Source of the DNA: Pseudorasbora parva | Lineage: Eukaryota; Chordata; Actinopteri; Cypriniformes; Gobionidae | Length of the DNA: 64,000 nucleotides | Direction: 5' to 3' | NCBI RefSeq assembly: GCF_024679245.1 | Contig: NC_090176.1 | Span: 17,136,293 to 17,200,292, forward strand | Shown: positions 1 through 64,000 of the stretch, in pieces | How the letters are laid out: the number at the start of each line of letters is the position of its first letter | Numbering within the stretch: position 1 is the first letter of the stretch | Position numbers and translations under genes: made by a program | The notes under the pieces: model-generated | Told to the model about the DNA's origin: nothing | Seen by the model: the letters and a program-made list of their open reading frames with translations, nothing else | Databases searched by the model: none

Positions 1-285
1 GGCATCATTGACAGGGCAGCAGCAAGGTTTTACAGGTTCCACAGAAAGTCACAACTAGTCCCACAAAGATTTTGTGCGCTTCGGACTTGTCCTAGTCAAA
101 ACTAACCTGTTTGTGGTGAGATGATAATTAATGATACACCCAAATAAATTCCTTCAGTGTTTTGAACCATTGTTCAAGTTCTTGTGTTAAAAGAGATTGC
201 TGAAGCTATCTACCCACACCCAGTCAGTCCAGGTGAAGAAGTTTTTTCAACTGTCACCATTGACATATAATGCAACAAGGATTGC

Positions 286-852
286 TTAACCCTTAAGTGT
301 CACTGGCCCACCGGTGGGCCCATTTGCCACTGCATGTTTAAAACAATTATATCCTATATTTATCCAAATCTAATGTTGACAAACTATATATCATTCGAAA
401 GCTTACGAACTCAAGATTCATCCTGTGCAAACCGTTTTGAAATCTTGCCTTACCATGGAAACGGTGCTCTAAATTATTCTAGCGGGCTCCTCTCCAAGTG
501 GCGTCGTCATGTTTCATATTTATTGAACTACTTCATAATAAAAACCTTTTCTAATCTTGACAAAACGCATATCGTCTGAAAGGTCTGAGTCTCACGGTTC
601 TATATCTGCAAACTGTTTTGTGATATTTACACAAAAATTATATACATTTGACATTGCATTAAAAAAAAAAAACTATGGAATTTTAATGACACACGGTGGC
701 TATTTGTAGTACAATGCCTAAACAAAACTTCATGGGAACTTCAACTTTTGTGATATCAACTTATGATATCAACGATACCTAACCCTAATCGTAACATTCT
801 ATCACCACATGATTTCACACTGCACAGGTTTGGCACCACAATAAGGGGTTAA
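286..852. repeat. Possible piggyBac-like non-autonomous element
   Basis: The segment is bounded by TTAA at 286-289 and 849-852. The ends read TTAACCCTTA on the left and TAAGGGGTTAA on the right, a short imperfect terminal inverted repeat of piggyBac style. No transposase is visible. A perfect 16-bp palindrome, GGCCCACCGGTGGGCC, lies at 305-320 near the left end. The termini are short, so this could be chance or another type of element. Confidence 0.35.
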
Positions 853-913
853 AAGCAGGGTTTAGAATGACCCGGGGTTAAGTGCAGTGTGAAAAGCCCT
901 ATTCAGCACTAAC

Positions 914-2508
<1,595 letters not shown>

Positions 2509-2775
2509 CTGACAGGTAACCGGGTTTGCTGAGTAGGCTAATTTTGACTGGCTGTAGTGAGTAAACGATTGAACATTGTTATGCAATGTCACGGCGCGCT
2601 TTAATGCTATTTATAATGACCCACACAAATACATTCACCTACAGCTGCATGATTCTCAAAAAGCTGAGTAGAGAAGAAGATAACAGAATAGCAGAGGGGG
2701 CATCATCCTCAAAGCAACGTGAAGGCAGCAGCAAAAACAAGCCACAGGGCCCGTCAATGAGTCTTATAATAGTCA

Positions 2776-2845
2776 ATTATATTATATTATATTATATTAT
2801 ATTATATTATATTATATTATATTATATTATATTATATTATATTAT
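2776..2845. repeat. (TATTA)n pentanucleotide repeat
   Basis: About 14 near-perfect copies of a TATTA unit, between the divergent glutaredoxin-domain and slc37a1 genes. Confidence 0.95.
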
Positions 2846-2935
2846 CTACGCCAGGGGTTTTCAATCTTTTATATATAGGACCCTCAAATATGATCATCCC
2901 TGTGTGAGAGACCCCCATCATAAAAGGCAGCACAA

Positions 2936-3106
<171 letters not shown>

Positions 3107-3329
3107 TTGTTAATTATTTATAATCATAATTTGTATTTTATTTATTGTTTATCTAATATGGTTTATTTTATAGATTGTAGATGATAGATTTTTATGTATA
3201 TCGGTTATTGAGTAGCATTATTTCATGGACTTTTTTTCAATGTATTTATTTTTGTAAATAACACATTTAATTTAAATGGTTGAGTTGTACTGCATAGATA
3301 AAGTCTTTTATTTTGAAATATTTTAGTTT

Positions 3330-3459
3330 AGTCTTTTAGAAGTCTGTCGTCGTCTCGTGGTTCACGCTGCTCTTGTTTGCGTCATCATCACACCGGACTG
3401 AACGAGGAACTGAACGGGACGGTCGCCAAAGAACGCTGGACAGGCAGTCGGTTGACGCG
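3330..3459 (+). promoter_or_regulatory. slc37a1: Probable slc37a1 promoter and non-coding first exon
   Basis: After AT-rich repeats, base composition becomes GC- and CpG-richer from about 3345. A strong donor (G|GTAAGA) follows 3459, and the next strong acceptor is at 3960-3961, before the exon carrying the start codon. This is inferred to be the untranslated first exon. Its 5' boundary cannot be fixed without transcript data. The glutaredoxin-domain gene points the other way from about 2.5 kb, so the interval 2.5-3.4 kb would be a shared divergent promoter region. Confidence 0.4.
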
Positions 3460-3991
3460 GTAAGACCTCCAGAGCTCTTTCCGTTTTGAATTATATATAT
3501 TATATGCGCTTTTATATCTATATCAAATGGTCTCTCGTCATGTTATCAATCACATCCGATTCTTTCAACGACCTATAACAGTTAACGTAAGAGAGAATGC
3601 GAGAGATCAGACGTAGTAACTTAATGTAACGTTAGTATATTCAGACTCTTATTTGAATGTTATTGAATGTTTATGACCTTGGTGTAGTTATAGTTTAGCT
3701 CAGAATAAAAGGGTTTTGCTCTCGTTCTGTTATAGACGCTGGTTCTGGCTGTAACGTTACAGTACCAAACCATGTTATCAGGCGCGTCATTTATGAGCTT
3801 TGGCAGTTTAGACACTATAATTTCCTCAAGACGAAAGTGTTGAACATGCTGTGAATGAACTTGTTATTGTTTAACGAAGTGATAGATTGTTCACTTCTCT
3901 TTCAGGAAAACGGCTCCTTTTCTTTCAGTCTTTCATGCTTTCTTCATTTGTCTATTTTTAGGACATAAAACTACGGACGCGACTCTTCATA

Positions 3992-4054
3992 ATGGGTTCT
4001 TGTGTCTTCCTGATCACATCACAAGGTCCCTTTGCTCAGAAATGGATCTTGTGA
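3992..4054 (+). other. Upstream ORF in slc37a1 leader (20 codons)
   Basis: In the exon that begins at 3962, an ATG at 3992 opens a 20-codon frame that stops with TGA at 4052-4054. This is 101 bases before the slc37a1 start at 4156. The context is AAT before ATGG, a purine at -3 and G at +4, so initiation is plausible. It could lower translation of the main frame if that leader exon is used. Confidence 0.4.
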
Positions 4055-4155
4055 CCATATATATATACAGGCATCCTGCCTAACACCTTTATGAGATTTT
4101 CTAAGCAGCTGTATTACACTCACTCACTCACACACACATACACATATACACAAGC

Positions 4156-27615
<23,460 letters not shown>

Positions 27616-28396
27616 AAGGAACATTGAGTACTTTGCACTAACTGAGCGAGAGGAACCGTGAAGGGCAGCACTGGATGCACATGTTCATCTCTCACCAGTT
27701 GTTATCTGACCACTTCCTACCCTGGACCAAAACTTGACTGAAACCTGTGCTCAGTCCTCTGGTTTAGACAATGGACTAAACAAAGACACTTTTTATACCC
27801 TTTTCCATATGAAAAAATCAGCGGTTTAGAGTGACAGCAAAGCAACTTTGAAGAAAAATCTTCTTATAGAATATTTTTTTTCCTCGAGATCATCATTGAC
27901 ATACAGTCTGGACCTGCAGCTCTGCTTGCATTTGTCTCCAAACAACTGAACATGACTATGACTCAGTGTGAGATCAAGCTTAAAATTCCCTCCAGTTAAA
28001 TAATGCACAATTGCACAACCAAAAGTAGCCTCCTTTTGTTGATAACAAGAGGTTTTTTAAAAATGAATGCAGTATAATTTCTTCTTCTAGACCCCCGCCG
28101 GGCACACAGCGCCTTCATTGAACACGCAGAACAAATGTCCCTGTAAACAGCTCATAAGTCCATTCTTGCATGAATTGTCACATTGAATTGAACACGACAA
28201 TTTATGTAAGAATGGTTTAAGAAATATTTACAACAAAATTGGTTCTGCATGTGCCTCATAAACTAGACCTATAGAGAGTATAGCTTATTATTAGTTTATG
28301 TATGTGTATATATATGTGCTAAATCTATAATATATTATTGTTCTCATCTGCCTTTCTATGAACCAAAGCCAATCTTGTTAGTCGTTGACACTTTTT

Positions 28397-28480
28397 TAAA
28401 TACATATATAGTGTGTGTGTATATATATATATATACACACACATATAGTGTGTGTATATATATAGTGTGTATATATATAT
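28397..28480. repeat. Compound TG/TA microsatellite
   Basis: Alternating GTGTGTGT, TATATATA and ACACACAC blocks, within the presumed slc37a1 3' UTR. Confidence 0.85.
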
Positions 28481-28863
28481 GGACAGTTTCTACAGAATAG
28501 AATATGGGATGGGAGGAAAAAATATATCTCTGCCTATGTGCTCTCTCACAATTTTTGCCTTCCCTCTAGAAACTTTGCATTCGTTTGCGAAAGGCCTGCC
28601 TTCCTCTTAGAAACCATTGCGTTCCCTCGCGAAGATCTCAAAAGTTTCGCAAGAGAACGCAAAGTTTCTCCAAATGTTTCCTTCCATGTCACTTTTTTTT
28701 ATCGCCATGTCCCTTAAGAGGTTCTGTAGTTTTCTGTGTCTTACTGTGGTGACGTTAAAGGTTTTTATCCTGTGTTTGTATAGGGGATCCACTAGGTGAT
28801 TCAGCCATATGACAAATTATTTTCTTTTATTTATTTTATATTTATTTATTTTTTGGTGTTAGA

Positions 28864-29072
28864 GAGGGGTGTCCAATCCTTTGGGGGTCCAGTCCAATCC
28901 TTTGAACTTTATCCAATCAAAGTTCAGCTCTAACCCCAAGTAAACACGCCTGAACCAGCTAATCAAGGTCTTATTAGGCATTCTAGAAACTTCCAGACAG
29001 GTGTGATGAAAAAAATTGGAGCTAAATCTGCAGGACAGTGGCCGTCCAGGACCGAGTTTGGACACCCCTTGT
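28864..29072. repeat. Dispersed TIR repeat (GGGGTGTCCAA ends), copy 1
   Basis: It starts GAGGGGTGTCCAATCC and ends GTTTGGACACCCCTT, inverted. It contains CACGCCTGAACCAGCTAATC and CAGGTGTGATG. A second copy in reverse orientation is at 37941-38105. Confidence 0.65.
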
Positions 29073-29744
29073 GTTAGAGACTTTCACTGCTGGCCTGTGA
29101 CTTAATGAATCATTATGTTTTAAGTCATTATGAAGGATGTTTAATATTACAAGATATATCAACATTTTGTTTCGTTTTCTCTGTAGGATAAAGTGTTAGA
29201 TTTTTAAAAGCACTTCTATTGCCAGGTTTCAAAATGTTCACAGCAAGCTCAGACTGTATAATATAAATCAGTGTGAGCGAACCAAAAGTCTCCTTGACTG
29301 TAATTGTATGTGCGCATTTAGGACCCGCACCTGCCTCTGCAGCTATAAATATTTAAAGTGTGTATTTGAATGTTCAGGTTACTGTGGGATTGTGTCGTTC
29401 TGCAGCGCTAGAGGCACATGTAGATGTTTTCTATAAAGCTGTGGACCACTTACATAATCATACATTTAGCACCGTGTGCATTTGCCCTTATAGGACGACA
29501 CTCTAGGTGATTGAATGTATCTGTATAATTTATGGGTAGTACCTTTGTGTAATGAGAAAATACATTGTGCCTTTTTTCTATTTGCTTTTTTGTAAAGGGA
29601 TATGTCTTTGGAGTGTTTGTTTTTAAGTTATTGTCAGCTACTTTACAGAATCCTGTGGAACAAATAGAGGTTTGGGAATTGTCTGTACTATGTTGCTGTG
29701 TGTACAAATAGGGCATTTTGAATAAAGCAGACACAAGACAAAAA

Positions 29745-30890
29745 CAAAAGTATTGGGACCCACTAAATTCTTGAATTCAGGTGTTTTAATCAGACCCATC
29801 AAGCACCTAGCCACCCATCAAGCACCTCCCCATATAGGACACATTTTGAGGGCTGACTGACATTTGTAGTGATGTCCAAAACCATAGTGGATGTTATAGA
29901 GTGCACTTATTCAATCCCATAATGCACTGCAACAATGAATGTTCAACTGATGTACATTCAGCGGAAATCCTGCCCTGAAGGCTGCAGTTAATTTCATTGG
30001 TTAAGGCAACAATGACGGGTAGGTTTAGGTGTAGGTGTTAATTACCGTGATTGACATGACCAATAAAATCTTAAAGGAACACTCCACCGTTTTTAGAAAT
30101 AGGGTTTATTCAACTTCTTTCTTACATTTAGATATGTGGTTATTTTGGTCTCAGTGCATGCATTGTTTTAGTTTGGCAGGGTCATCACTAGCTTAGCTTA
30201 GCATAATGAATGGAATTCTATGTTGCAACCTAGCATGTCCCGAGTAAAAGTGAGCCAAAAAAAAAAAAACGAATTACTTCTTGTGGCCTGCGTATTCACA
30301 ATGAGTACATATAGTTCTTAGTTTCAATGGCTGAGCAGCTTCATGCGAGCCTCACGTCACCAAGTACAGCGGCAAGCGACGGATGGAGTGGTGTAAAGCG
30401 CGCCGGCACTAGACTCTAGAGCTAAGTACTCTGGAGTGACAAATCCCTCTTCTCTGTCTGGAAGTCTGATGGACGAGTCTGGGTTTGGCAGATACCAGTT
30501 GAACATGACCTGTCTGACTGCATTGTGCCAACTGTAAAGTTTGGTGGAGGAAGGATAATGTTATGGGGCTGTTTTTCAGGGATTGGCTAGACCCCTTCAA
30601 GTGAAAGAAAATCTTAATGCTTTAACATACTAAGGACTTTGAACAGTGCTACAATGCTTTGGGGAAGGTCCTTTTCTATCCCAGCAGGACTGTGCCCCAG
30701 TGCACAAAGAAAAACTTGACTGTCCGTAACAGAGCCCTGACCTCAACCCCATCAGACACCTTTAGGATGAACTGAAAAAGAGAATATGAGCCAGGCCTTC
30801 TCATTCAACATCCGTTTCTGACCTCACAAATGCTCTGGATGAATGGCCACAAAATCAAGGAAGAGTGGAAGCTTCTTTTTACATAAAATA
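29745..30890. pseudogene. Decayed Tc1-like element with nested repeat
   Basis: Downstream of slc37a1, the region opens with AAAAGTATTGGGACCCAC. From 30420 it shows translated remnants of a Tc1-type transposase in the plus direction: KFGGGRIMLWGCFSG, then a catalytic-region-like QQDCAPVHK around 30680. Frames are broken in several places. A separate dispersed repeat is inserted at about 30074-30410 (AAGGAACACTCCACCG start). It is non-functional. Confidence 0.6.
30074..30410. repeat. Nested dispersed repeat in the decayed Tc1-like element
   Basis: It begins AAAGGAACACTCCACCG and includes ATCACTAGCTTAGCTTAGCA, a chain I recognise as a common cyprinid repeat. It interrupts the transposase remnant. 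The right boundary is approximate. Confidence 0.5.
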
Positions 30891-31139
30891 AATGGCCAGT
30901 GGCGCTCTAGCTCTATAATAAGATATCATACAGCCACACAGACACCAGCCTCCTCTTAAGAGGTCAGTGCTAGTCATTGAGTGCTTTGAGTGTTCATATG
31001 CAGGTGACACATCAGCGCACACATACACAGACAGGTCAATGACAACAAAGCAGATACAGTTTGGAAGGATAAGTATTCCATGGTGTGTGAATTCACACAT
31101 GCATATAATGGAGCATAATGAGCATGCTCGGGTCATTAC

Positions 31140-32040
31140 AGTTTAACAGATGATTCATTTGATTTGCCACAGGGAATCACACGCTTCCCCTGAATGACTA
31201 CAGCGCTGAACCCCATCTGTTCATTTTGCCACCTCACTGCCCACAACGCAGACTCACCTTCATGAATTCTTTATTCTGCCATCACGTGGATCAGCAGTTC
31301 TCACATTAGGTTATTCCCACTTTACCTTTTAGTTTTAAAATTAATTTCTTTTTTAAAAAAATGCATTTTAATTTAAGGATGTGGAGAATTAATTTTGTGC
31401 TTTTATTTTTTAAGTACGAAATGATATTGATAGTTAATAAAGAAAAAATATTTATTTAGTAAAACACAAAAATTTACAAGGACTAATCGTTTATTTTGAG
31501 TGCACAGAAGAAAAAAAAACTAATTTGGCACTCAGCATTGACGTAAATAAAAATAAATAAATAAATAAATAAAATAAAATAAAAACTGCTTGCGTGTTTC
31601 TTCTGCGGAAGAACCTTGTTTTGGTTGCGCTTCGGCTCTGCTCCTCTGTGCGGATGAATGGTCTTCGAGTCACCGATGAACATCGGAGCGGATTCGGATG
31701 GATGTTTTGTTTTTACAACGGTGATTCCACGCACGGATGCTTGGCGTTTTGAATGAGCCATTGCTCGTTTTTTCATTCGTTAATTATGACAAAAGGTTTC
31801 AGCTACCCACTGTCAGAGCAACTTATCACATAGTAGCTAGCTACATAGCGGCATGCAATTTCCCGCGAAATCCGACCCGAAACCTCTGAAAGTCATTATT
31901 TTAGATTTACCTAAGTGCATTTTCATAAATAGGTATGCCTCTACAAATACATTGGCAGTCTTAGCCAGATCTGCTTAAGTATAATTTTCTTTCACATTTA
32001 TGTTCTCTTCAAAAATGACATTTTTTCATATATATTATAT
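31140..32040. other. Intergenic region between slc37a1 and pde9a
   Basis: No gene recognised. A short AAAT repeat lies at 31546-31586. The minus-strand frames here are short and without motifs. Confidence 0.5.
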
Positions 32041-32066
32041 ATTTAAAAAAATATTATATATATAGG

Positions 32067-32612
<546 letters not shown>

Positions 32613-32639
32613 TCATCCAATATAATATGCATGACCCCT

Positions 32640-32900
32640 TCACACTGCATCCTCGCGCGTCCTTGTATGGCTCGGTTACTATGGAGATCATAAGGAGAGC
32701 GCGCGTGCGTTTCTTCTCTTTTTGCGCGTGCACTAGTGGGAGTGAAGGGGGCGCGATGAGTTGAGAGATCAGTGGCAATGAGCAACACGGTCTCTGCGTT
32801 ATTAAATCTCTTCCATTTCAAAGAAACAAGCAGAACTTTATATTAGCACCGAAAGGAAGCCGGTAGACCAGGGGAGCGCACGGAGCGAGAGTGGAACGAG
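32640..32900 (+). promoter_or_regulatory. pde9a: Probable pde9a promoter and 5' leader
   Basis: This 260-bp stretch has locally raised GC and CpG content (CTCGCGCG, GAGCGCGCGTGCG, GCGCGATGAG), in contrast to the AT-rich flanks. It directly precedes the pde9a start codon. No TATA box is obvious near the start. The transcription start is not determined. Confidence 0.5.
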
Positions 32901-61369
<28,469 letters not shown>

Positions 61370-61685
61370 GTAAGAAAACATACTCTTAGATAATTATTAA
61401 ATTATTATTATTTGTTTTTTATTATAACTTTTTATTTGACTTTTTCCAAAGAAAATGTGATTTGTGGGTCATTGTGCCAAGTCAAAAGAGGTTCTTCAAT
61501 AAAAATTTTTTTGCCAATTTTATCTGCCTTTTCAGATGCTGTGTAGTAATAGTATGGTCAAGATAAACCTGGAAAAGTTATGGAATTTTAAAATTAATTT
61601 AAAGGCCTGGAAAAGGTTTGGAAAAAAACCCGAATATTTTGAAATGTCATGGAAATTTGTTTCAAAATTTTCCTATAATAGAATA

Positions 61686-62700
61686 TACAATGATCAGGCA
61701 TAACATTATGATTCCTAATATTCTATTTCCTTACTAATATTTTGTTGGTCCCCCTTTTGCTGCCAAAACAGCCCTGACCCATCGAGGCATGGAATCCATT
61801 AGACCCCTGAAGGTGTGCTGTGGTATCTGGCACCAAGATGTTAGCAGCGAATCCTTTAAGTCCTGTAAGTGGCAAGGTGGGGCCTCCATGGATTGGACTC
61901 GTTTGTTTAGCACATCCCAGATGCTCGATTGGTCTCAGTTCCGGGGTATTTGGAGGCCAAGTCAACACCTCAAACTCGTTTGTGCTCCTCAAACCATTCC
62001 TCAACTATTTTTGCTTTTTCGCAGGGCGCATTAACCTGCTGAAAGAGGCCACAGCCACTGGGGAATACCATTTTCTGGTGCCATGTGTTCCCCAGGTAAG
62101 CGAAACACACGCACCCGGCCATCCACGTGATGTAAAAAAAGGTGATTTATCAGACCAGGCCACCTTCTTCCATTGCTCCTTTGGCCAGTTCTGCTTTCGG
62201 CGGTGGACAGGGGTCAGCATGGGCACCCTGACTGGTCTGCGTCTATGCAGCCTCATCCGCAACAAACTGCGATTCACTGTGTATTCTATCAAAACCAACA
62301 TTAACTTCTTAAGCAATTTGAGCTACAGTAGCTCATCTGTTTGATCAAACCACACGGGCCACCCTTCGCTCCCCATGTGCATCAATGAGCCTTGGCCACC
62401 CATGACCCTGTCGCCAGTTCACCACTGTACCTTCCATGGACCACTTTTAATAGATATTGACCACTGCATACCGGGAACACCCCACAAGAGCTGCAGTTTT
62501 GGAGATGCTTTGATCGAGGCGTCTAGCAATGACAATTTGGCCCTTGTCAAACTCACTCAAATTCTGAAACTTGCTCATCTTTCCTGCTTTTAACACATCA
62601 ACTTTAAGGACAAAATTGTCACTTGCTGCCGTGATGAAGAGATACTCAGTTTTATTCACTTCACCTGTCAGTGGTCATAATGTTATGTCTGATCGGTGTA
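61686..62700 (-). pseudogene. Tc1-like element, ATCAGGCATAACATTATGA family, copy 3 (minus)
   Basis: Ends ACAATGATCAGGCATAACAT and ATGTTATGTCTGATCGGTGT are inverted. On the minus strand the N-terminus reads [20 protein letters not shown], then a helix-turn-helix with [12 protein letters not shown] near 62490. A catalytic-region remnant with KVAWSDKSPF lies near 62150, and PIEHLG lies near 61920. Frames are broken by shifts and stops. It lies in the pde9a intron after exon 61283-61369. Confidence 0.8.
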
Positions 62701-63580
62701 TGTTTAAGTGATAATTGGTTAAAAAAAAAAAAACAATACTTAAAGTCCATTCAATCCATCAGTCCGTGGCATTCACATCAGATTTAGTTTTGCAGCGTTG
62801 AGCATTATAACCAATCACACATTTCTGTTGAGCTTATAAATGTGATGGCCAATCAGAAGCATTCAGATTATTCATCACTGAAACAAAGAGTTCAGTTCAG
62901 TGTGCGTGCTCTCTGACTGAATTCTGATTGAACTTGTGAATTGTACCATCATAAATAACAAAGTGCAGATTTCTAATTTAGTCATTATGATAAGATTGTG
63001 AAGTCATTAAAATAATTAAAAAACATTTAAATAATTCATAAATGGTTCTTGTTTTATCTGTGTCGCCAGAATAGGTAAATGTGAAGGTAAAAAAAAAATG
63101 CCCCTGAAAATCAATTACAAAGGGCTTCCTATTGGAAAAGTACATTTCTGACCCTGGGATGGGGCAACGTCTGAGACTGACAGTTACAGTTTGTACTTCT
63201 TCATAAAATAAACCTGATTATTTTGGGGGAATTCAAATAGGGATGTTATCGTGTTTATTGGTGGTTATCCAGTGACATTAATGGTAAATATGAGGTTTTA
63301 AAAGCCGTTTTTAAATCTTCTTAGTTACCAAATTTCGTTTTCCAAAAGTTTGTCTTTGGCAATGCCGCCTTGTACAGTTACTGTCAGTGTTGCAGGACAA
63401 TTTGATTTACTCATTTCCCATTGAGGGAAACTGAGGGCTTAAATACAATGAGAGTAATTAACTGAGCAGAAACAGGTGCGTAGAAACAACCCAAACACAA
63501 TGAAACTAAACTACAGGCCTCTAGGCAAGCTGTAATTCAATCAAATATAAATCAGTTCAAGTCAAATGTATATATTGTAT
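62701..63580. other. pde9a intron, no recognisable feature
   Basis: No exon, repeat end or ORF with family motifs recognised between two Tc1-like elements. Confidence 0.5.
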
Positions 63581-63581
63581 A

Positions 63582-64000
63582 CAGGGAGTGCAGAATTATT
63601 AGGCAAGTTGTATTTTTGAGGATTAATTTTATTATTGAACAACAACCATGTTCTCAATGAACACAGAAAAACTCATTAATATCAAAGCTGAATATTTTTG
63701 GAAGTTTTAGTTTTTAGTTTTAGCTATTTTAGGGGGATATCTGTGTGTGCAGGTGACTATTACAGTGCATAATTATTAGGCAACTTAACAAAAAACAAAT
63801 TTATACCCATTTCAATTATTTATTTTTTACAAGTGAAACCAATATAACATCTCAACATTCACAAATATACATTTCTGACATTCAAAAACCAAACAAAAAC
63901 AAATCAGTGACCAATATAGCCACCTTTCTTTGCAAGGGCACTCAAAAGCCTGCCATCCATGGATTCTGTCAGTGTTTTGATCTGTTCACCATCAACATTG
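63582..64000 (-). mobile_element. Tc1-like transposon, left end, continues off right edge
   Basis: It begins CAGGGAGTGCAGAATTATTA after a TA at 63580-63581. The motif GCATAATTATTAGGCAAC recurs near 63767-63784 as an inner direct repeat. A minus-strand frame ends at TGA (63904-63906) after GRLLSALAKKGGYIGH, which looks like the C-terminus of a transposase. The remainder is outside the window. Confidence 0.75.
63904..64000 (-). CDS. C-terminal end of a Tc1-like transposase (partial)
   Basis: The open minus-strand frame reads NVDGEQIKTLTESMDGRLLS and then ALAKKGGYIGH before TGA. It is consistent with the C-terminal tail of the element starting at 63582. The catalytic part lies outside the window, so integrity is unknown. 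Confidence 0.6.
   Translation of the reverse strand, partial: NVDGEQIKTLTESMDGRLLSALAKKGGYIGH

Noticed and set aside
1..285. Possible further exon of the glutaredoxin-domain gene at the left edge
   Set aside because: No phase-compatible acceptor/donor pair with a recognisable peptide could be found. Left unassigned.
32675..32690. Possible RFX X-box (GTTACTATGGAGAT) upstream of pde9a
   Set aside because: The second half-site is poor and the motif is too degenerate to support without conservation data.
61820..62344. 174-codon plus-strand frame
   Set aside because: Antisense to a decayed minus-strand Tc1-like transposase. The frame is a by-product of that remnant.

Overview
The window is nuclear DNA from a ray-finned fish. 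It has large introns, GT-AG splice sites, dense (TA)n and (TG)n microsatellites, and many Tc1-, hAT- and Harbinger-like DNA transposons. Short inverted-repeat elements opening with AAAGGGTTAGTTCACCC are abundant, which looks typical of cyprinids. Species cannot be fixed from sequence alone. There are no rRNA, tRNA, CRISPR or prokaryotic features.

Layout. (1) 914-2508, minus strand: part of a glutaredoxin-domain gene that continues off the left edge. (2) 3340-29745, plus strand: a complete slc37a1 gene. Nineteen coding exons (4156-27615) keep frame across every junction and give 522 codons, plus a leader with a small upstream ORF and a roughly 2.1-kb 3' UTR. (3) 29745-32640: an intergenic stretch with a decayed Tc1-like element, a nested repeat and a very long TA/CA microsatellite block that contains a 255-bp duplication. 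(4) 32901 to beyond the right edge, plus strand: the 5' half of pde9a. Eleven coding exons are visible, down to the entry of the phosphodiesterase catalytic domain; the metal-binding HD core lies outside the window. slc37a1 followed by pde9a in the same orientation is the order on human chromosome 21q22.3, so this is conserved synteny.

The most interesting observation is in pde9a. Two consecutive 75-bp, phase-0 exons (60851-60925 and 61026-61100) separated by a 100-bp intron encode homologous 25-residue versions of the same segment (17 of 25 identical). This is the arrangement expected of mutually exclusive exons that would swap the start of the catalytic domain.

Most of the rest is introns filled with mobile elements. 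The freshest is a Tc1-like transposon at 57853-59467. It has an uninterrupted 320-codon transposase with a DD34E triad and long inverted repeats, each carrying an inner and an outer direct repeat. It sits against a (TA)n tract. Two hAT-type elements have perfect 8-bp target duplications, one Harbinger-like element has a TTA duplication, and another Harbinger-like element carries a broken Myb/SANT reading frame. The three genes are not an operon or a pathway; their proximity reflects chromosomal synteny.
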